Below are positions 52,297 to 63,862 of a DNA stretch of 64,000 bases, one piece after another. The notes beneath the pieces are model-generated. The model was not told the origin of the DNA and did no database searches. It worked only from the letters and a program-made list of their open reading frames with translations. The stretch is from Symsagittifera roscoffensis. Its lineage: Eukaryota > Xenacoelomorpha > Acoela > Convolutidae. The stretch spans positions 37,040,052 through 37,104,051 of the forward strand of contig NC_087062.1 of the NCBI RefSeq assembly GCF_963678635.1, written 5' to 3'. Position 1 is the first letter of the stretch. Each line of letters starts with the position of its first letter. A program made the translations under genes and the position numbers.

Positions 52297-54459
52297 AGTA
52301 ATAACAATATTTTGTTTCGTTAAAATATCTTTTTCATGACCTCGGATTTCATCCTAGTTCACACTCGAGCCCCTTTCCTTCCCTCTCAAGACTCAAGAAA
52401 CCCACATTGAGCTCCCTGTTAATTTCGTATTCCTAGCCTTCGAGGTGCTAGGCCCTGATGCGTTTGACACCGTGATCTGCCTTAGCAGCGCTTCCTCATC
52501 ATCTGAGCTGATTACGATCTCTTCCCACGCTTTTTTTGTTGGAAGGATCGCATCCACTCCCTCTGCTCTTGCAACCTCTTTGCCTGATTTGGTAAACCTT
52601 TCACTTTCGATTCCCTGTTCAAGCAAAAGGAATTGTGCAGGCTCAAGCTCACGTTCTTCGCCAAGTCCTCCTCCAGTATCGATTCTCTCGCTTTGGTATT
52701 GTCTCTAGACACCCTACCGACTCTTTTCCAACCTGTCGTGATCGCATTTCAATGGGTCAGCAGAGGTCTCCTGAAGGCTCCCGGTCCTATCTCTGCCAGG
52801 AACTGTCGATATTCTTCACTATGTTTTTTCATGTGGTCTTTCGTCACCATATACAACCAAGATGTCAATGTCGCTCAAAACCACGGGAAGAATCTTATGC
52901 GGCTCCATACGTACCTGATCTCCGTAGGTATGGCAAATACCTTGCACGCCGTCTCAAATAACTCAAGTCTTCTGCTATAATCGATAGCGTATATCGATTC
53001 CGCCGTTGGTGTCTTCGACTCCCAATATTTCGTCACATTCTCCTCGATCCATCGCAACGCCAACAACGTACTCACTACCAAGATGATCACCTTCTGCCGA
53101 TGATCGGGAAATCCGATTGACCGAATTTCTTCTACGTCCCATACTAAACAGAGGTTTGAGTACTCCGGGTACCACACTGTCTGTGCCAAGCAATGGCATG
53201 GGCATTCCCCATGAGCAATATCGATGCTTCGGAGATTGTGTTCTCCCGAGGCTTCCAGCAGAGGTTCCAATTCCATCATCTTCTCGTGTGTTGTATCATT
53301 TTCCTCCTGTGCTGAGACACCGTTCATCGGCTTCCCGATGGTATTCTGTCTCTCGAAATCACTCGTGTTTTCACCATCAACTCAAGAGTTCTTCTCCCCA
53401 GGTTTCACTCAAGTCATCTCTTTGTTCCCTTGGCACCGTTCCCAGTATCTTTTTCAACAGCTTGTGTGAATGATGCGACATTCGAGCCAGTCGTACGCAC
53501 TTGGGTACCGAGAAGGCCTTGTCTACCAGTATCCTTTGGCTGGATACCTCCACCATCGCCATGTGCAATGGATAGTGGCTCCCACATAGGTAGGCCATTA
53601 CTGATCCCACCAAGGATTTTGCATTTACTGGCAGACCGTAAGCCTCGCTCACGGGAAATCCCATTTCCCCCTCAAGACCAATCCTCCACCCTCTGATGTG
53701 TTTCTGGGTGGTTTGCAACGCCCCCGGCCACGAATCTACGCTCAACGCTGTCACCAAATGGTGCTCAGACTCCAGCAACTCCAGTGATTGCAAACTATAC
53801 ATTCTTGAGAAGAACCCCAGCGCCGTTGCTATATTCACTGTAGTGTTTGTATAGCACTCAGCTTCTATCTGAATTTCGCTCTTCTCTCTTTCTGTTATGT
53901 CGCCAAACCAAGCGACTAGGTCTTCTCTCTGGAAAGATTGTATTCTGACACAAGATCGTCCATCACAAGTGTGCTCTCCCCCTCCGCACGTCAAGTCAAG
54001 ACAGCTACCGGGCTCCAACTTCTTTACTGATCCTAGCTTACTCATTGCCTCGCCCGATTCTTTACTCTGTGGTAGGATCTGTTTGTGTATCATATCCAAA
54101 GTTCCAAAGTCTTCATCTTTTGTCGGTGTTAGCCTCACTCGTTCCGTGACATCTTCAATCAAGCTTGTGTGGGGATGTGGGCACCAGGAGGGTCTCAGCA
54201 ACTTCCAAACCGTTCCCAAATTCGTAGTCATCATGCCAGTTCCATTCCCCATTATCAACTCCACTCTCTTGTTCGAGCGCGGCATGCTTATCAACTTGGG
54301 CGTCGTCTCAAGTAGCAGGCCCAGGCTCGGTCTCTCGCTTTCCATTGAATCAATTTCAATTATCTTCTCTGTCCATAACTTCCATAGCTCCGTCACTTCG
54401 TGATTCCTGTGAGCGCTTCCGGCCCCTGAGTCTAAGAAAGGGTTGTATGCTATCCCCAT
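52231..54459 (-). pseudogene. Array unit U5
   Basis: Frames 54,525-53,377, 53,327-52,875, 52,712-52,512 and 52,626-52,393. Like U3 and U4 in the central block but with CATTTCAATGGG (U6/U7 type) near 52,745, so it looks like a recombinant between subtypes. Private changes include VELIMGN and DFGTLDM. Confidence 0.8.
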
Positions 54460-54525
54460 TTCTTTTGTCCTATCCAACCAGGAAATTGTCATGCAACATT
54501 TTGATTTATATAATAAGTATAGCAT
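53377..54525 (-). CDS. Chimeric 382-codon ORF in U5
   Basis: Starts in U6. Private VELIMGN and DFGTLDM; otherwise as the U4 frame. Confidence 0.4.
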   Translation of the reverse strand: MLYLLYKSKCCMTISWLDRTKEMGIAYNPFLDSGAGSAHRNHEVTELWKLWTEKIIEIDSMESERPSLGLLLETTPKLISMPRSNKRVELIMGNGTGMMTTNLGTVWKLLRPSWCPHPHTSLIEDVTERVRLTPTKDEDFGTLDMIHKQILPQSKESGEAMSKLGSVKKLEPGSCLDLTCGGGEHTCDGRSCVRIQSFQREDLVAWFGDITEREKSEIQIEAECYTNTTVNIATALGFFSRMYSLQSLELLESEHHLVTALSVDSWPGALQTTQKHIRGWRIGLEGEMGFPVSEAYGLPVNAKSLVGSVMAYLCGSHYPLHMAMVEVSSQRILVDKAFSVPKCVRLARMSHHSHKLLKKILGTVPREQRDDLSETWGEELLS

Positions 54526-56688
54526 AGTAATAACAATATTTTGTTTCGTTAAAATATCTTTTTCGTGACCTCGGATTTCATCCTAGTTCACACTCGAGCC
54601 CCTTTCCTTCCCTCTCAAGACTCAAGAAACCCACATTGAGCTCCCTGTTAATTTCGTATTCCTAGCCTTCGAGGTGCTAGGCCCTGATGCGTTTGACGCC
54701 GTGATCTGTCTTAGCAGCGCTTCCTCATCATCTGAGCTGATTACGATCTCTTCCCACGCTTTTTTTGTTGGAAGGATCGCATCCACTCCCACTGCTCTTG
54801 CAACCTCTTTGCCTGATTTGGTAAACCTTTCACTTTCGATTCCCTGTTCAAGCAAAAGGAATTGTGCAGGCTCAAGCTCACGTTCTTCGCCAAGTCCTCC
54901 TCCAGTATCGATTCTCTCGCTTTGGTTTTGTCTCTAGACACCCTACCGACTCTTTTCCAACCTGTCGTGATCGCATTTCAATGGGTCAGCAGAGGTCTCC
55001 TGAAGGCTTCCGGTCCTATCTCTGCCAGGAACTGTCGATATTCTTCACTATGTTTTTTCATGTGGTCTTTCGTCACCATATACAACCAAGATGTCAATGT
55101 CGCTCAAAACCACGGGAAGAATCTTATGCGGCTCCATACGTACCTGATCTCCGTAGGTATGGCAAATACCTTGCACGCCGTCTCAAATAACTCAAGTCTT
55201 CTGCTATAATCGATAGCGTATATCGATTCCGCCGTTGGTGTCTTCGACTCCCGATATTTCGTCACATTCTCCTCGATCCATCGCAACGCCAACAACGTAC
55301 TCACTACCAAGATGGTCACCTTCTGCAGATGATCGGGAAATCCGATTGACCGAATTTCTTCTACGTCCCATACTAAACAGAGGTTTGAGTACTCCGGGTA
55401 CCACACTGTCTGTGCCAAGCAATGGCATGGGCATTCCCCATGAGCAATATCGATGCTTCGGAGATTGTGTTCTCCCGAGGCTTCCAGCAGAGGTTCCAAT
55501 TCCATCATCTTCTCGTGTGTTGTATCATTTTCCTCCTGTGCTGAGACACCGTTCATCGGCTTCCCGATGGTATTCTGTCTCTCGAAATCACTCGTGTTTT
55601 CACCATCAACTCAAGAGTTCTTCTCCCCAGGTTTCACTCAAGTCATCTCTTTGTTCCCTTGGCACCGTTCCCAGTATCTTTTTCAACAGCTTGTGTGAAT
55701 GATGCGACATTCGAGCCAGTCGTACGCACTTGGGTACCGAGAAGGCCTTGTCTACCAGTATCCTTTGGCTGGATACCTCCACCATCGCCATGTGCAATGG
55801 ATAGTGGCTCCCACATAGGTAGGCCATTACTGATCCCACCAAGGATTTTGCATTTACTGGCAGACCACAAGCCTCGCTCACGGGAAATCCCATTTCCCCC
55901 TCAAGACCAATCCTCCACCCTCTGATGTGTTTCTGGGTGGTTTGCAACGCCCCCGGCCACGAATCTACGCTCAACGCTGTCACCAAATGGTTCTCAGACT
56001 CCAGCAACTCCAGTGATTGCAAACTATACATCCTTGGGAAGAACCCCAGCGCCGTTGCTATATTCACTGTAGTGTTTGTATAGCACTCAGCTTCTATCTG
56101 CATTTTGCTCTTCTCTCTTTCTGTTATGTCGCCAAACCAAGCGACTAGGTCTTCTCTCTGGAAAGATTGTATTCTGACACAAGATCGTCCATCACAAGTG
56201 TGCTCTCCCCCTCCGCACGTCAAGTCAAGACAGCTACCGGGCTCCAACTTCTTTACTGATCCTAGCTCACTCATTGCCTCGCCCGATTCTTTACTCTGTG
56301 GTAACATCTGTTTGTGTATCACATCCAAAGTTCCCAAGTCTTCATCTTTTGTCGGTGTTAGCCTCACTCGTTCCGTGACATCTTCAATCAAGCTTGTGTG
56401 GGGATGTGGGCACCAGGAGGGTCTCAGCAACTTCCAAACCGTTCCCAAATTCGTAGTCATCATGCCAGTTCCATTCCCCATTTTCAACTCCACTCTCTTG
56501 TTCGAGCGCGGCATGCTTATCACCTTGGGCGTCGTCTCAAGTAGCAGGCCCAGGCTCGGTCTCTCGCTTTCCATTGAATCAATTTCAATTAACTTCTCTG
56601 TCCATAACTTCCATAGCTCCGTCACTTCGTGATTCCTGTGAGCGCTTCCGGCCCCTGAGTCTAAGAAAGGGTTGTATGCTATCCCCAT
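54460..56688 (-). pseudogene. Array unit U6
   Basis: Frames 56,847-55,606 (413 codons, the longest tandem version because its leader in U7 stays open), 55,556-55,104, 54,941-54,741 and 54,855-54,622. It has the derived CATCCTAG arm but the old KVTILVV and YRESKTP readings, so it is intermediate. Confidence 0.8.
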
Positions 56689-56847
56689 TTCTTTTGTCCT
56701 ATCCAACCAGGAAATTGTCATGCAACATTTTGATTTATATAATAAGTATATCATAATAATAACAATATTTTGTTTCGTTAAAATAATTTTTTCGTGACCT
56801 CGGATTTCATCCGAGTTCACACTTGAGCCCCTTTCCTTCCCTCTCAA
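55606..56847 (-). CDS. Chimeric 413-codon ORF in U6
   Basis: Starts 159 bp inside U7 and reads through the whole 3' flank (MRGKERGSSVNSDEIRG...) before joining ORF-B sequence at MGIAYNP. It has an extended N-terminus because the flank of U7 lacks the stops seen in the other units. Confidence 0.4.
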   Translation of the reverse strand: MRGKERGSSVNSDEIRGHEKIILTKQNIVIIMIYLLYKSKCCMTISWLDRTKEMGIAYNPFLDSGAGSAHRNHEVTELWKLWTEKLIEIDSMESERPSLGLLLETTPKVISMPRSNKRVELKMGNGTGMMTTNLGTVWKLLRPSWCPHPHTSLIEDVTERVRLTPTKDEDLGTLDVIHKQMLPQSKESGEAMSELGSVKKLEPGSCLDLTCGGGEHTCDGRSCVRIQSFQREDLVAWFGDITEREKSKMQIEAECYTNTTVNIATALGFFPRMYSLQSLELLESENHLVTALSVDSWPGALQTTQKHIRGWRIGLEGEMGFPVSEACGLPVNAKSLVGSVMAYLCGSHYPLHMAMVEVSSQRILVDKAFSVPKCVRLARMSHHSHKLLKKILGTVPREQRDDLSETWGEELLS

Positions 56848-58916
56848 GACTCAAGAAACCCACATTGAGCTCCCTGTTAATTTCGTATTCCTAGCCTTCG
56901 AGGTGCTAGGCCCTGATGCGTTTGACACCGTGATCTGCCTTAGCAGCGCTTCCTCATCATCTGAGCTGATTACGATCTCTTCCCACGCTTTTTTTGTTGG
57001 AAGGATCGCATCCACTCCCTCTGCTCTTGCAACCTCTTTGCCTGATTTGGTAAACCTTTCACTTTCGATTCCCTGTTCAAGCAAAAGGAATTGTGCAGGC
57101 TCAAGCTCACGTTCTTCGCCAAGTCCTCCTCCAGTATCGATTCTCTCGCTTTGGTATTGTCTCTAGACACCCTACCGACTCTTTTCCAACCTGTCGTGAT
57201 CGCATTTCAATGGGTCAGCAGAGGTCTCCTGAAGGCTTCCGGTCCTATCTCTGCCAGGAACTGTCGATATTCTTTACTATGTTTTTTCATGTGGTCTTTC
57301 GTCACCATATACAACCAAAATGTCAATGTCGCTCAAAACCACGGGAAGAATCTTATGCGGCTCCATAGGTACCTGATCTCCGTAGGTATGGCAAATACCT
57401 TGCACGCCGTCTCAAATAACTCAAGTCTTCTGCTATAATCGATAGCGTATATCGATTCCGCCGTTGGTGTCTTCGACTCCCGATATTTCGTCACATTCTC
57501 CTCGATCCATCGCAACGCCAACAACGTACTCACTACCAAAATGGTCACGTTCTGCCGATGATCGGGTAATCCGATTGACCGAATTTCTTCTACGTCCCAT
57601 ACTAAACAGTGGTTTGAGTACTCCGGGTACCACACTGTCTGTGCCAAGCAATGGCATGGGCATTCCCCATGAGCAATATCGATGCTTCGGAGATTGTGTT
57701 CTCCCGAGGCTTCCAGCAGAGGTTCCAATTCCATCATCTTCTCGTGTGTTGTATCATTTTCCTCCTGTGCTGAGACACCGTTCATCGGCTTCCCGATAGT
57801 ATTTTGTCTCTCGAAATCACTCGTGTTTTCACCATCAACTCAAGAGTTCTTCTCCCCAGATTTCACTCAAGTCATCTCTTTGTTCCCTTGGCACCGTTCC
57901 CAGTATCTTTTTCAACAGCTTGTGTGAATGATGCGACATTCGAGCCAGTCGTACGCACTTGGGTACCGAGAAGGCCTTGTCTACCAGTATCCTTTGGCTG
58001 GATACCTCCACCATCGCCATGTGCAATGGATAGTGGCTCCCACATAGGTAGGCCATTACTGACCCCACCAAGGATTTTGCATTTACTGGCAGACCGTAAG
58101 CCTCGCTCACGGGAAATCCCATTTCCCCCTCAAGACCAATCCACACCCTCTGATGTGTTTCTGGGTGGTTTGCAACGCCCCCGGCCACGAATCTACGCTC
58201 AACGCTGTCACCAAATGGTGCTCAGACTCCAGCAACTCCAGTGATTGCAAACTATACATCCTTGAGAAGAACCCCAGCGCCGTTGCTATATTCACTGTAG
58301 TGTTTGTATAGCACTCAGCTTCTATCTGCATTTCGCTCTTCTCTCTTTCTGTTATGTCGCCAAACCAAGCGACTAGGTCTTCTCTCTGGAAAGATTGTAT
58401 TCTGACACAAGATCGTCCATCACAAGTGTGCTCTCCCCCTCTGCACGTCAAGTCAAGACAGCTACCGGGCTCCAACTTCTCTACTGATCCTAGCTTACTC
58501 ATTGCCTCGCCCGAATCTTTACTCTGTGGTAGGATCTGTTTGTGTATCACATCCAAAGTTCCCAAGTCTTCATCTTTTGTCGGTGTTAGCCTCACTCGTT
58601 CCGTGACATCTTCAATCAAGCTTGTGTGGGGATGTGGGCACCAGGAGGGTCTCAGCAACTTCCAAACCGTTCCCAAATTCGTAGTCATCATGCCAGTTCC
58701 ATTCCCCATTTTCAACTCCACTCTCTTGTTCGAGCGCGGCATGCTTATCACCTTGGGCGTCGTCTCAAGTAGCAGGCCCAGGCTCGGTCTCTCGCTTTCC
58801 AATGAATCAATTTCAATTATCTTCTCTCTCCATAACTTCCATAGCTCCGTCACTTCGTGATTCCTGTGAGCGCTTCCGGCCCCTGAGTCTAAGAAAGGGT
58901 TGTATGCTATCCCCAT
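56689..58916 (-). pseudogene. Array unit U7: 3' end of ORF-B itself
   Basis: Continuous with ORF-B upstream. Frames 59,477-58,107 (456 codons), 58,188-57,835, 57,785-57,333, 57,170-56,970 and 57,084-56,851. A one-base deletion near 58,140 (CAATCCACACCC against CAATCCTCCACCC) shifts the frame in this parental copy only. It has the old-type hairpin arm. Confidence 0.85.
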
Positions 58917-59634
58917 TACTCCAGATACATATTGGTATTCTCCCCGATTGTTGGGTCTCGAGTAATCCTCAAACGAGGCCAAGTTACGATGCACATCAGG
59001 CCCCTCTTCAAATTTCTTCTTGTAGAATCTCCTTATTTCATCAAGTTTCCCATGATTCTCCAGGGATTGCCTCGAGTCATCTTCCTTTTCGATCCCCGTA
59101 CTCTGGTACACATTCAGTATGACGGTGGAGACTCTCCTCTCCATAGTTTTGCTTCCCATGGCCTTCTGATGGCACGTTTGGACGGTACTATTGGTCATTA
59201 CGGACATTATCCACCTCAAGAAGCAAGTGGCATCTTTCCTTCTCGCCAGACTTAAACCGGAATTATCTCTGGCGATATGCTGTATCAGCATCTGGTAAAC
59301 TTCTAGACTTTTGTTGCCCAACTTCAATTTATCGTGTGAGGTCAATACCTCCAATTCTATTCCCACTAGGCTCCACGCGAACGTCAGCTGCCCCGCTGTT
59401 CTAACGAAGGGATTTGCCATCAAAGGCAATGTGGACGAAGGTGTTTTCATCGCCTCCTCGAAGTAATCCCGCAACAAGCTCTGCCAAGTTCGCTTCAGCT
59501 AACTTCCCAATTCTAACTTGTTGACCTCGGCTTTTTGTTGAGTAGCCCAATTGCGACGCTTGCGGGAAACTCCACGATGGAGCTTCTTCAGACAGTCCTC
59601 CATTTCCTTCAATGTTTCTAGGGCCACCCACCAA
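58917..59634 (-). pseudogene. ORF-B segment 7: helical region before the C-terminus
   Basis: Upstream part of the 456-codon frame (59,477 downward). It reads YFEEAMKT, ANPFVRT, CFLRWIMSV, LNVYQSTG, KLDEIRRFYKKKF and then GEYQYVSGVMGIAYNP. This matches ORF-A 30,790-31,380 in order. The frame above 59,477 continues in another phase (KLAEANLAELVAGLL, near 59,500). Helical by composition, function unknown. Confidence 0.55.
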
Positions 59635-60499
59635 GGTCGAGCCGTATTCCTCGTCGCATTTTTCTCAAGAGGGTCGCTGATCAATTGTTTGCCAATAGCT
59701 TGATGCTCGCTCGAGATCCATTCTTTGCCAACATCCACTTCCCATGTTTGTCCATTCGTCAAACCCTTTTTCGAGCTTGCCTTCTGAGGTTTGAATTCTT
59801 CTTCCGTTGCCAGACTTGCCAAGACCTCTATCTCTTTCACCACTTCGGCTAGCTTCCTTGGTTCGGATTTACTCTTGTAGGCGGCAGTCTCCCTCAAATT
59901 TTTCTCAGAGACAGCATCCGCCGACGGGCTGCTCAACTCATCTACCTCCCTTTTTCTCTTTCGATACTTCACACCTTTGCTTGGCGGCGTCGTCACTATC
60001 ATCACTGATTCGACCTCTCTGTCCCGGTCCAACCTTCCCGACTCTTGCCTCCCCCTTCTCGAGCCTTAAGGATATTAATATCTTTAATCATATTACTAGT
60101 CTTAAGCTTATCCTCCCCTTCAATCCTAACTTCAATCATTTTATCATCAGTTTTTTGTTTCAGAGTAGAGCTTTCTTTACATTCATCATCTCCGGTCGTC
60201 TGTCGCGTCTCCCTCAATTTGACCATCTTGCTCAGTAACTCCTTTCTTGCTTTCTCATCCAGCCCGGTGCCCATCAAGACAGGTTCCCTGAACTTCACCA
60301 CCGTGTTCCACGGCTCTTCTTTGAAGTCATCTAGTGTGGTTTCACTTTCCGTCTCCTGATTAAATTCACTCAAGAATTCTCGCCATGCCTTCTCATACAG
60401 AGTCCACAGAAACATGCTCTTCTTTCCTTCAAAAGTGTTCTTCTTACTCTCTTCTGTACTCAAGAGTATCATCCCCATGTTGGAAGTTTCGCTGGTCAA
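59499..60499 (-). pseudogene. ORF-B segment 6: charged linker
   Basis: Frames 60,499-60,002 (165 codons) and 60,032-59,499 (177 codons), overlapping by one frame change. Rich in Lys, Glu and Ser, with KYRKRKREVDEL and ARPWWVALETLKEMEDCLKK. It corresponds in position to ORF-A 29,580-30,656 with little residue-level similarity. Confidence 0.45.
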
Positions 60500-60570
60500 G
60501 GGTAATTCCAGGTTCTTCCGAGGGGATGATGTCAGAGGTGGCGTGGCCGTGTCCGCCCAATCGTCTTCGC

Positions 60571-61143
60571 TTAGATCCTGCAGCAGTTCCTGAGCGGTGA
60601 CATCCTCCTCAGCTGGTTTCGGCTCCGGCGTATCCCCACTTCCATTTCCTCTCCTGCTTCACTGAGAGTCTCATCCATGCTTTCCGCTTCTGATTCGGCT
60701 CGCCTTTTCTCAAGTATGTCTCTAAATCTGTTTTCTACGGGACCGCTTCTCTTTTCTCCAGGGGTGCCTACTGATAGGGGTGAGGGTGTTGCTGGGTCCT
60801 GCTTCTTGTATTCAGTCAGGGCCACATATAAAGAGCCTGCCGCGTCCAGCTCTTTCTCTTCCTGTTTCATTTCCACTCGCTCTAATCAGTAGGGCGCCCG
60901 GTACTTTCGTGTGGCGAATTTCCTTTCGTCTTCTAGTGCGATGTGTCCTTCTTCTACGATCATTCTCCCGTCGTCCCATACCGGCCAGATGTTCTCTAGA
61001 TTCGCTTGATCGAGCGTTCTCAAGATGTCCCGAACCTCGATTTTTGGAGGCTTTGAGCCTCTCATCTTCTTCGCTTGAGTCGTCCACGAATTTATCTTGA
61101 TATCACATGTGTGGAAGTAGACCGCTGCTGTATATCCGATAAA
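60571..61143 (-). pseudogene. ORF-B acidic/basic low-complexity stretch
   Basis: Frames 60,876-60,571 (acidic, EAESMDETLSEAGEEME) and about 61,087-60,812 (Arg-rich in one phase). Strong charge patches and competing frames make the true phase uncertain. Probably an extension of the linker. Confidence 0.35.
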
Positions 61144-61844
61144 CTAGGAATCCCAACCATCGGTGAACTCCCTCTGCTGCTTCTCCACTGCAGCTCTGGC
61201 GTCCAGGGATGGAACCACCAGAGGGCTATTCATCCCCAGAATCATGCTCCTGACTGTCGGGAACTCGGGGACTACGGTGGGCCAATTTTTTTTCTCCAGA
61301 GTCATCTCTAGCTCCGTTTTCACCAACTCAAAGCTCCCCTCCCACGCAGGGATTCTCAAGACTTCCCTCCTATCTGCCGTTAAAGGATTTAAATTCCAAA
61401 ACTTGGGGTAAGTCTCAATGGGACCTTCACGCTTCCCCCAATTCTGCATTGTAGCTGCCCTCGGAAATTGAACACAGATATCTCGGGATCCTTTATCTTC
61501 CCGAAAAGCACTGTATTACTCATCCGTGCCTTCAGCACCTCTTGTCGGCACCAATTCAACGCCGTCCCATCTAGTACGCTTATGAGGCTCACGTGCAGCA
61601 CTGAATTGCGATATGCCGCCACGAGAGGATCCGGAAAGGCATACGTCACTGCTTGCCCGTAGATACAAGTTACGACCTCCTCAAGCCCCCTGATCACTCC
61701 CAACGGATCAGATCTCGTGGCCAAGCACAATTCAGTCAGCAGGAGGATCCCACCATTTGCCTCTTTCCATTCATCTCTCGTATTGGGGTTCCGTTCTTCG
61801 CCAGTCAAGAGTCGGTGCTGCATCAAAAGATATTCCACCAACAA
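61144..61844 (-). pseudogene. ORF-B segment 5: conserved unknown domain
   Basis: Frames 61,844-61,389 (151 codons) and 61,449-61,144 (101 codons). Shared with ORF-A: YRNSVLHVSLISVLDGTALNW, VFNFRGQ..., PKFWNLNPL and PEFPTVRSMILGMNSP. The N-terminal 80 residues (LLMQHRLLTGEERNPN, ATRSDPLGVIRGLEEVVTC) have no counterpart in ORF-A, which is deleted there. A one- or two-base shift near 61,440 separates the two frames. Confidence 0.55.
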
Positions 61845-62218
61845 CGTCTTCAGTCCGGCCGCGTACTTGTAGGAGTAGATATCGACACTTGGGTGGGTTT
61901 TCCCCTATCGACAGGGGCTCCCCATATTTCATTAACCGATGAAATGCCACCACTTCGCCATGAGTCAAGAGCACCAGCGTCAGGTACCAGTCAATCCAAA
62001 GCGTCTCTACTCCTCTGCTGAACATGTATGCTGGACCCATGTTGAACAGGTACCTGGGATAAACAAAGTACAAAGCCTACAAGAGATTTATGGGCACGTT
62101 CAAAAGCTCTTGTACAAAGGCTTCGAAGATGGTATCCTTTGCGTAGAACACTTTAGCCTGTATTTCTTCTCCCAACAAGGACTCAAGAATCTCAAGATTT
62201 TGTGATCTTTCCTCGTTC
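61845..62218 (-). pseudogene. ORF-B segment missing from ORF-A
   Basis: 62,073-61,771 reads YPRYLFNMGPAYMFSRGVET, which aligns with the end of the ORF-A duplicate (FVTFGAENFVKGPVVLLTEG). It then continues with IDWYLTLVLLTHGEVVAFHR into sequence that ORF-A has lost. Hydrophobic, mixed strand/helix. Frame breaks at both ends. Confidence 0.5.
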
Positions 62219-63651
62219 TCAGCTCGTTTTAGGCATGCACTCTCCAGAACCCTCCGACGGTGACCTCGTTAGCCGCTGTGACGAATCTCCCACCGTCATC
62301 TCCTTGGTCTCTGCCATCTCCAGCTGCCCCTCAAGAAATTCCCATATCTGCTTGACGAGAGGTGGAGCACTCTCCCGCGTTTTGTCCGTAGCATTCTCAA
62401 GCCTTGGTGTCAGGAACGGCCACCTGCCTCTCTCTTGTGTCAGACGGTATGCCATCGCCTCTAGTTGCTTCACTGCTGCAGCCACGTTTCTCCTTTCAAT
62501 ACTTGGTCCCCTCGCCTTGCTGGTGGAGCTTGTGATCGTCAGCTCCATACCTCGGAACCACAGGCTGGCTGTTGGGAGGCTTATTATTGGGTGATCATCC
62601 CTTATGTCCGGACTAAACTTCAGTTGCCGAGCAAAACTTGAAATCTCGAGTAATAAGACCTCGTCCAACACAATGAGGAAGTCTGCTAACTCGTAGAATC
62701 TCCTCAAGGCATGAGATACGTCCGCCCATGCCGCTGCCAATTCCGATTTCCAAAGTCTCAAGTTCGTAGGCTCCAGTTCTCAATTAGGGGCTGCCATCAA
62801 CACCCTCCACTCGTTCCCCTTCGCTATTAAGATCAAAATAGCGTATACAAATTGCGAAGCCGGCGGCATGCTTGCGTAGCCCGGTGACGTTGTAAACACC
62901 ACTTTTGTCTTCGCTCCGAATCGGTTAGTCACATTCTCTTGCACATCATTCATCGCCGCAAACATCATTCATTCTTGGGCGCCGGTGTATCACTCTTCAG
63001 ATGCTCCAGAAGCCCCGCCGCATACAAGTGATCATTCATTCCGGCAAACAGCAGCAGCTCCGGTTCACAGGGCATTTCTGACTTGATCACCACCACCAGA
63101 GTCAGCATCTGGTTCAATTCCGCGCCAGGCAGCAGGTACACCAGGGTCTCTGGCCAAAACAGCTTCGGAGACGTCCCCTCAAAACCAAAGCCCGCCACGA
63201 TGACAACTCTTGCGGCTCCTGGATCCGATCGATCGTACACCGCCAAGGTTTTGGCCAATTGCGCTTTTCCACAAGCTCTTCCGTATATTGAGTCGTTCGC
63301 TAGCTTTCCGCCTTCGTATGCAGCATCCGGGAGTTCCATTGTTTTCGGCTCTAGTAACTTGTCCACCTCTCTCAGCTGTGCAGGGGTAGCCAATCTGATT
63401 CTTGCTACGCTCGTTCGGTGTTTGGGGGGTTCTACGATGAGCCCTGGACTCCCCAACAACTTGAGTGGCCTATAGTTGATTGGTCCCATCACTGATTTCA
63501 GAGGAATCCCGGTCAGATCCGCCGTCTCCATCATCCTCGCTCTCGGGAAGTGTGCTTCATGGGCCTTCAACCAATCCACACAATGGTTTCGACTCAAGTC
63601 CTCTTGTGACACATGCTTGAGCCCAAGGGTCTCCGCCACTCTCGCCTGCAC
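62219..63651 (-). pseudogene. ORF-B segments 3-4: middle domain with AGMND motif
   Basis: Frames 63,651-62,965 (228 codons), 62,968-62,780 and 62,761-62,219 (180 codons). Residues 8-120 of the first contain VDWLKAHEAHF and PINYRPLKLL. A strand-loop motif, LLFAGMNDHLYAAG, lies near the end. Next come SPGYASMP...FVYAILILIAKG, APN, then LIVLDEVLLLEISSFARQLKF and DDHPIISL. All match ORF-A segment 4 in order, but as a single copy, so the duplication in ORF-A is private. Possibly a second, degenerate SGNH-like fold. Confidence 0.55.
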
Positions 63652-63862
63652 TCCAGATCCTCTAGGTCCAATTCCTTTATATTATCCAGATATCGTGTCT
63701 GGCTCGTCTACATTGGTTTTTCCACCTTCTTGTGATCCACCACCACCACCGACGACACCACCGAACTTTGGGGCGTGGACGATTCTACTTCTTTGGCTTC
63801 CATCGGTGCGGACAACTGTAGCCTGATCCGGCTACACCTTGAGCTGTCTCTTCAATCGAGTC

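Larger units (their letters stand above)
43321..58916 (-). repeat. Head-to-tail array of seven 2.2-kb units from the ORF-B 3' end
   Basis: Unit starts are 43,321, 45,549, 47,773, 50,002, 52,231, 54,460 and 56,689. Lengths are 2,228, 2,224, 2,229, 2,229, 2,229, 2,229 and 2,228. Each unit, read on the minus strand, begins with codons GIAYNP of ORF-B, runs through its C-terminus and 3' flank, and ends ...GGACAAAAGAA at the next junction. Only the rightmost unit continues upstream into real ORF-B sequence (58,917 on). The junction sequence is the same in all six tandem joins, so one duplication was followed by unequal exchange. Confidence 0.95.

Noticed and set aside
43321-58916. CRISPR-like or regulated gene cluster reading of the regular array
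   Set aside because: Units are 2.2 kb with no spacers and no associated genes, and they derive from the neighbouring gene.
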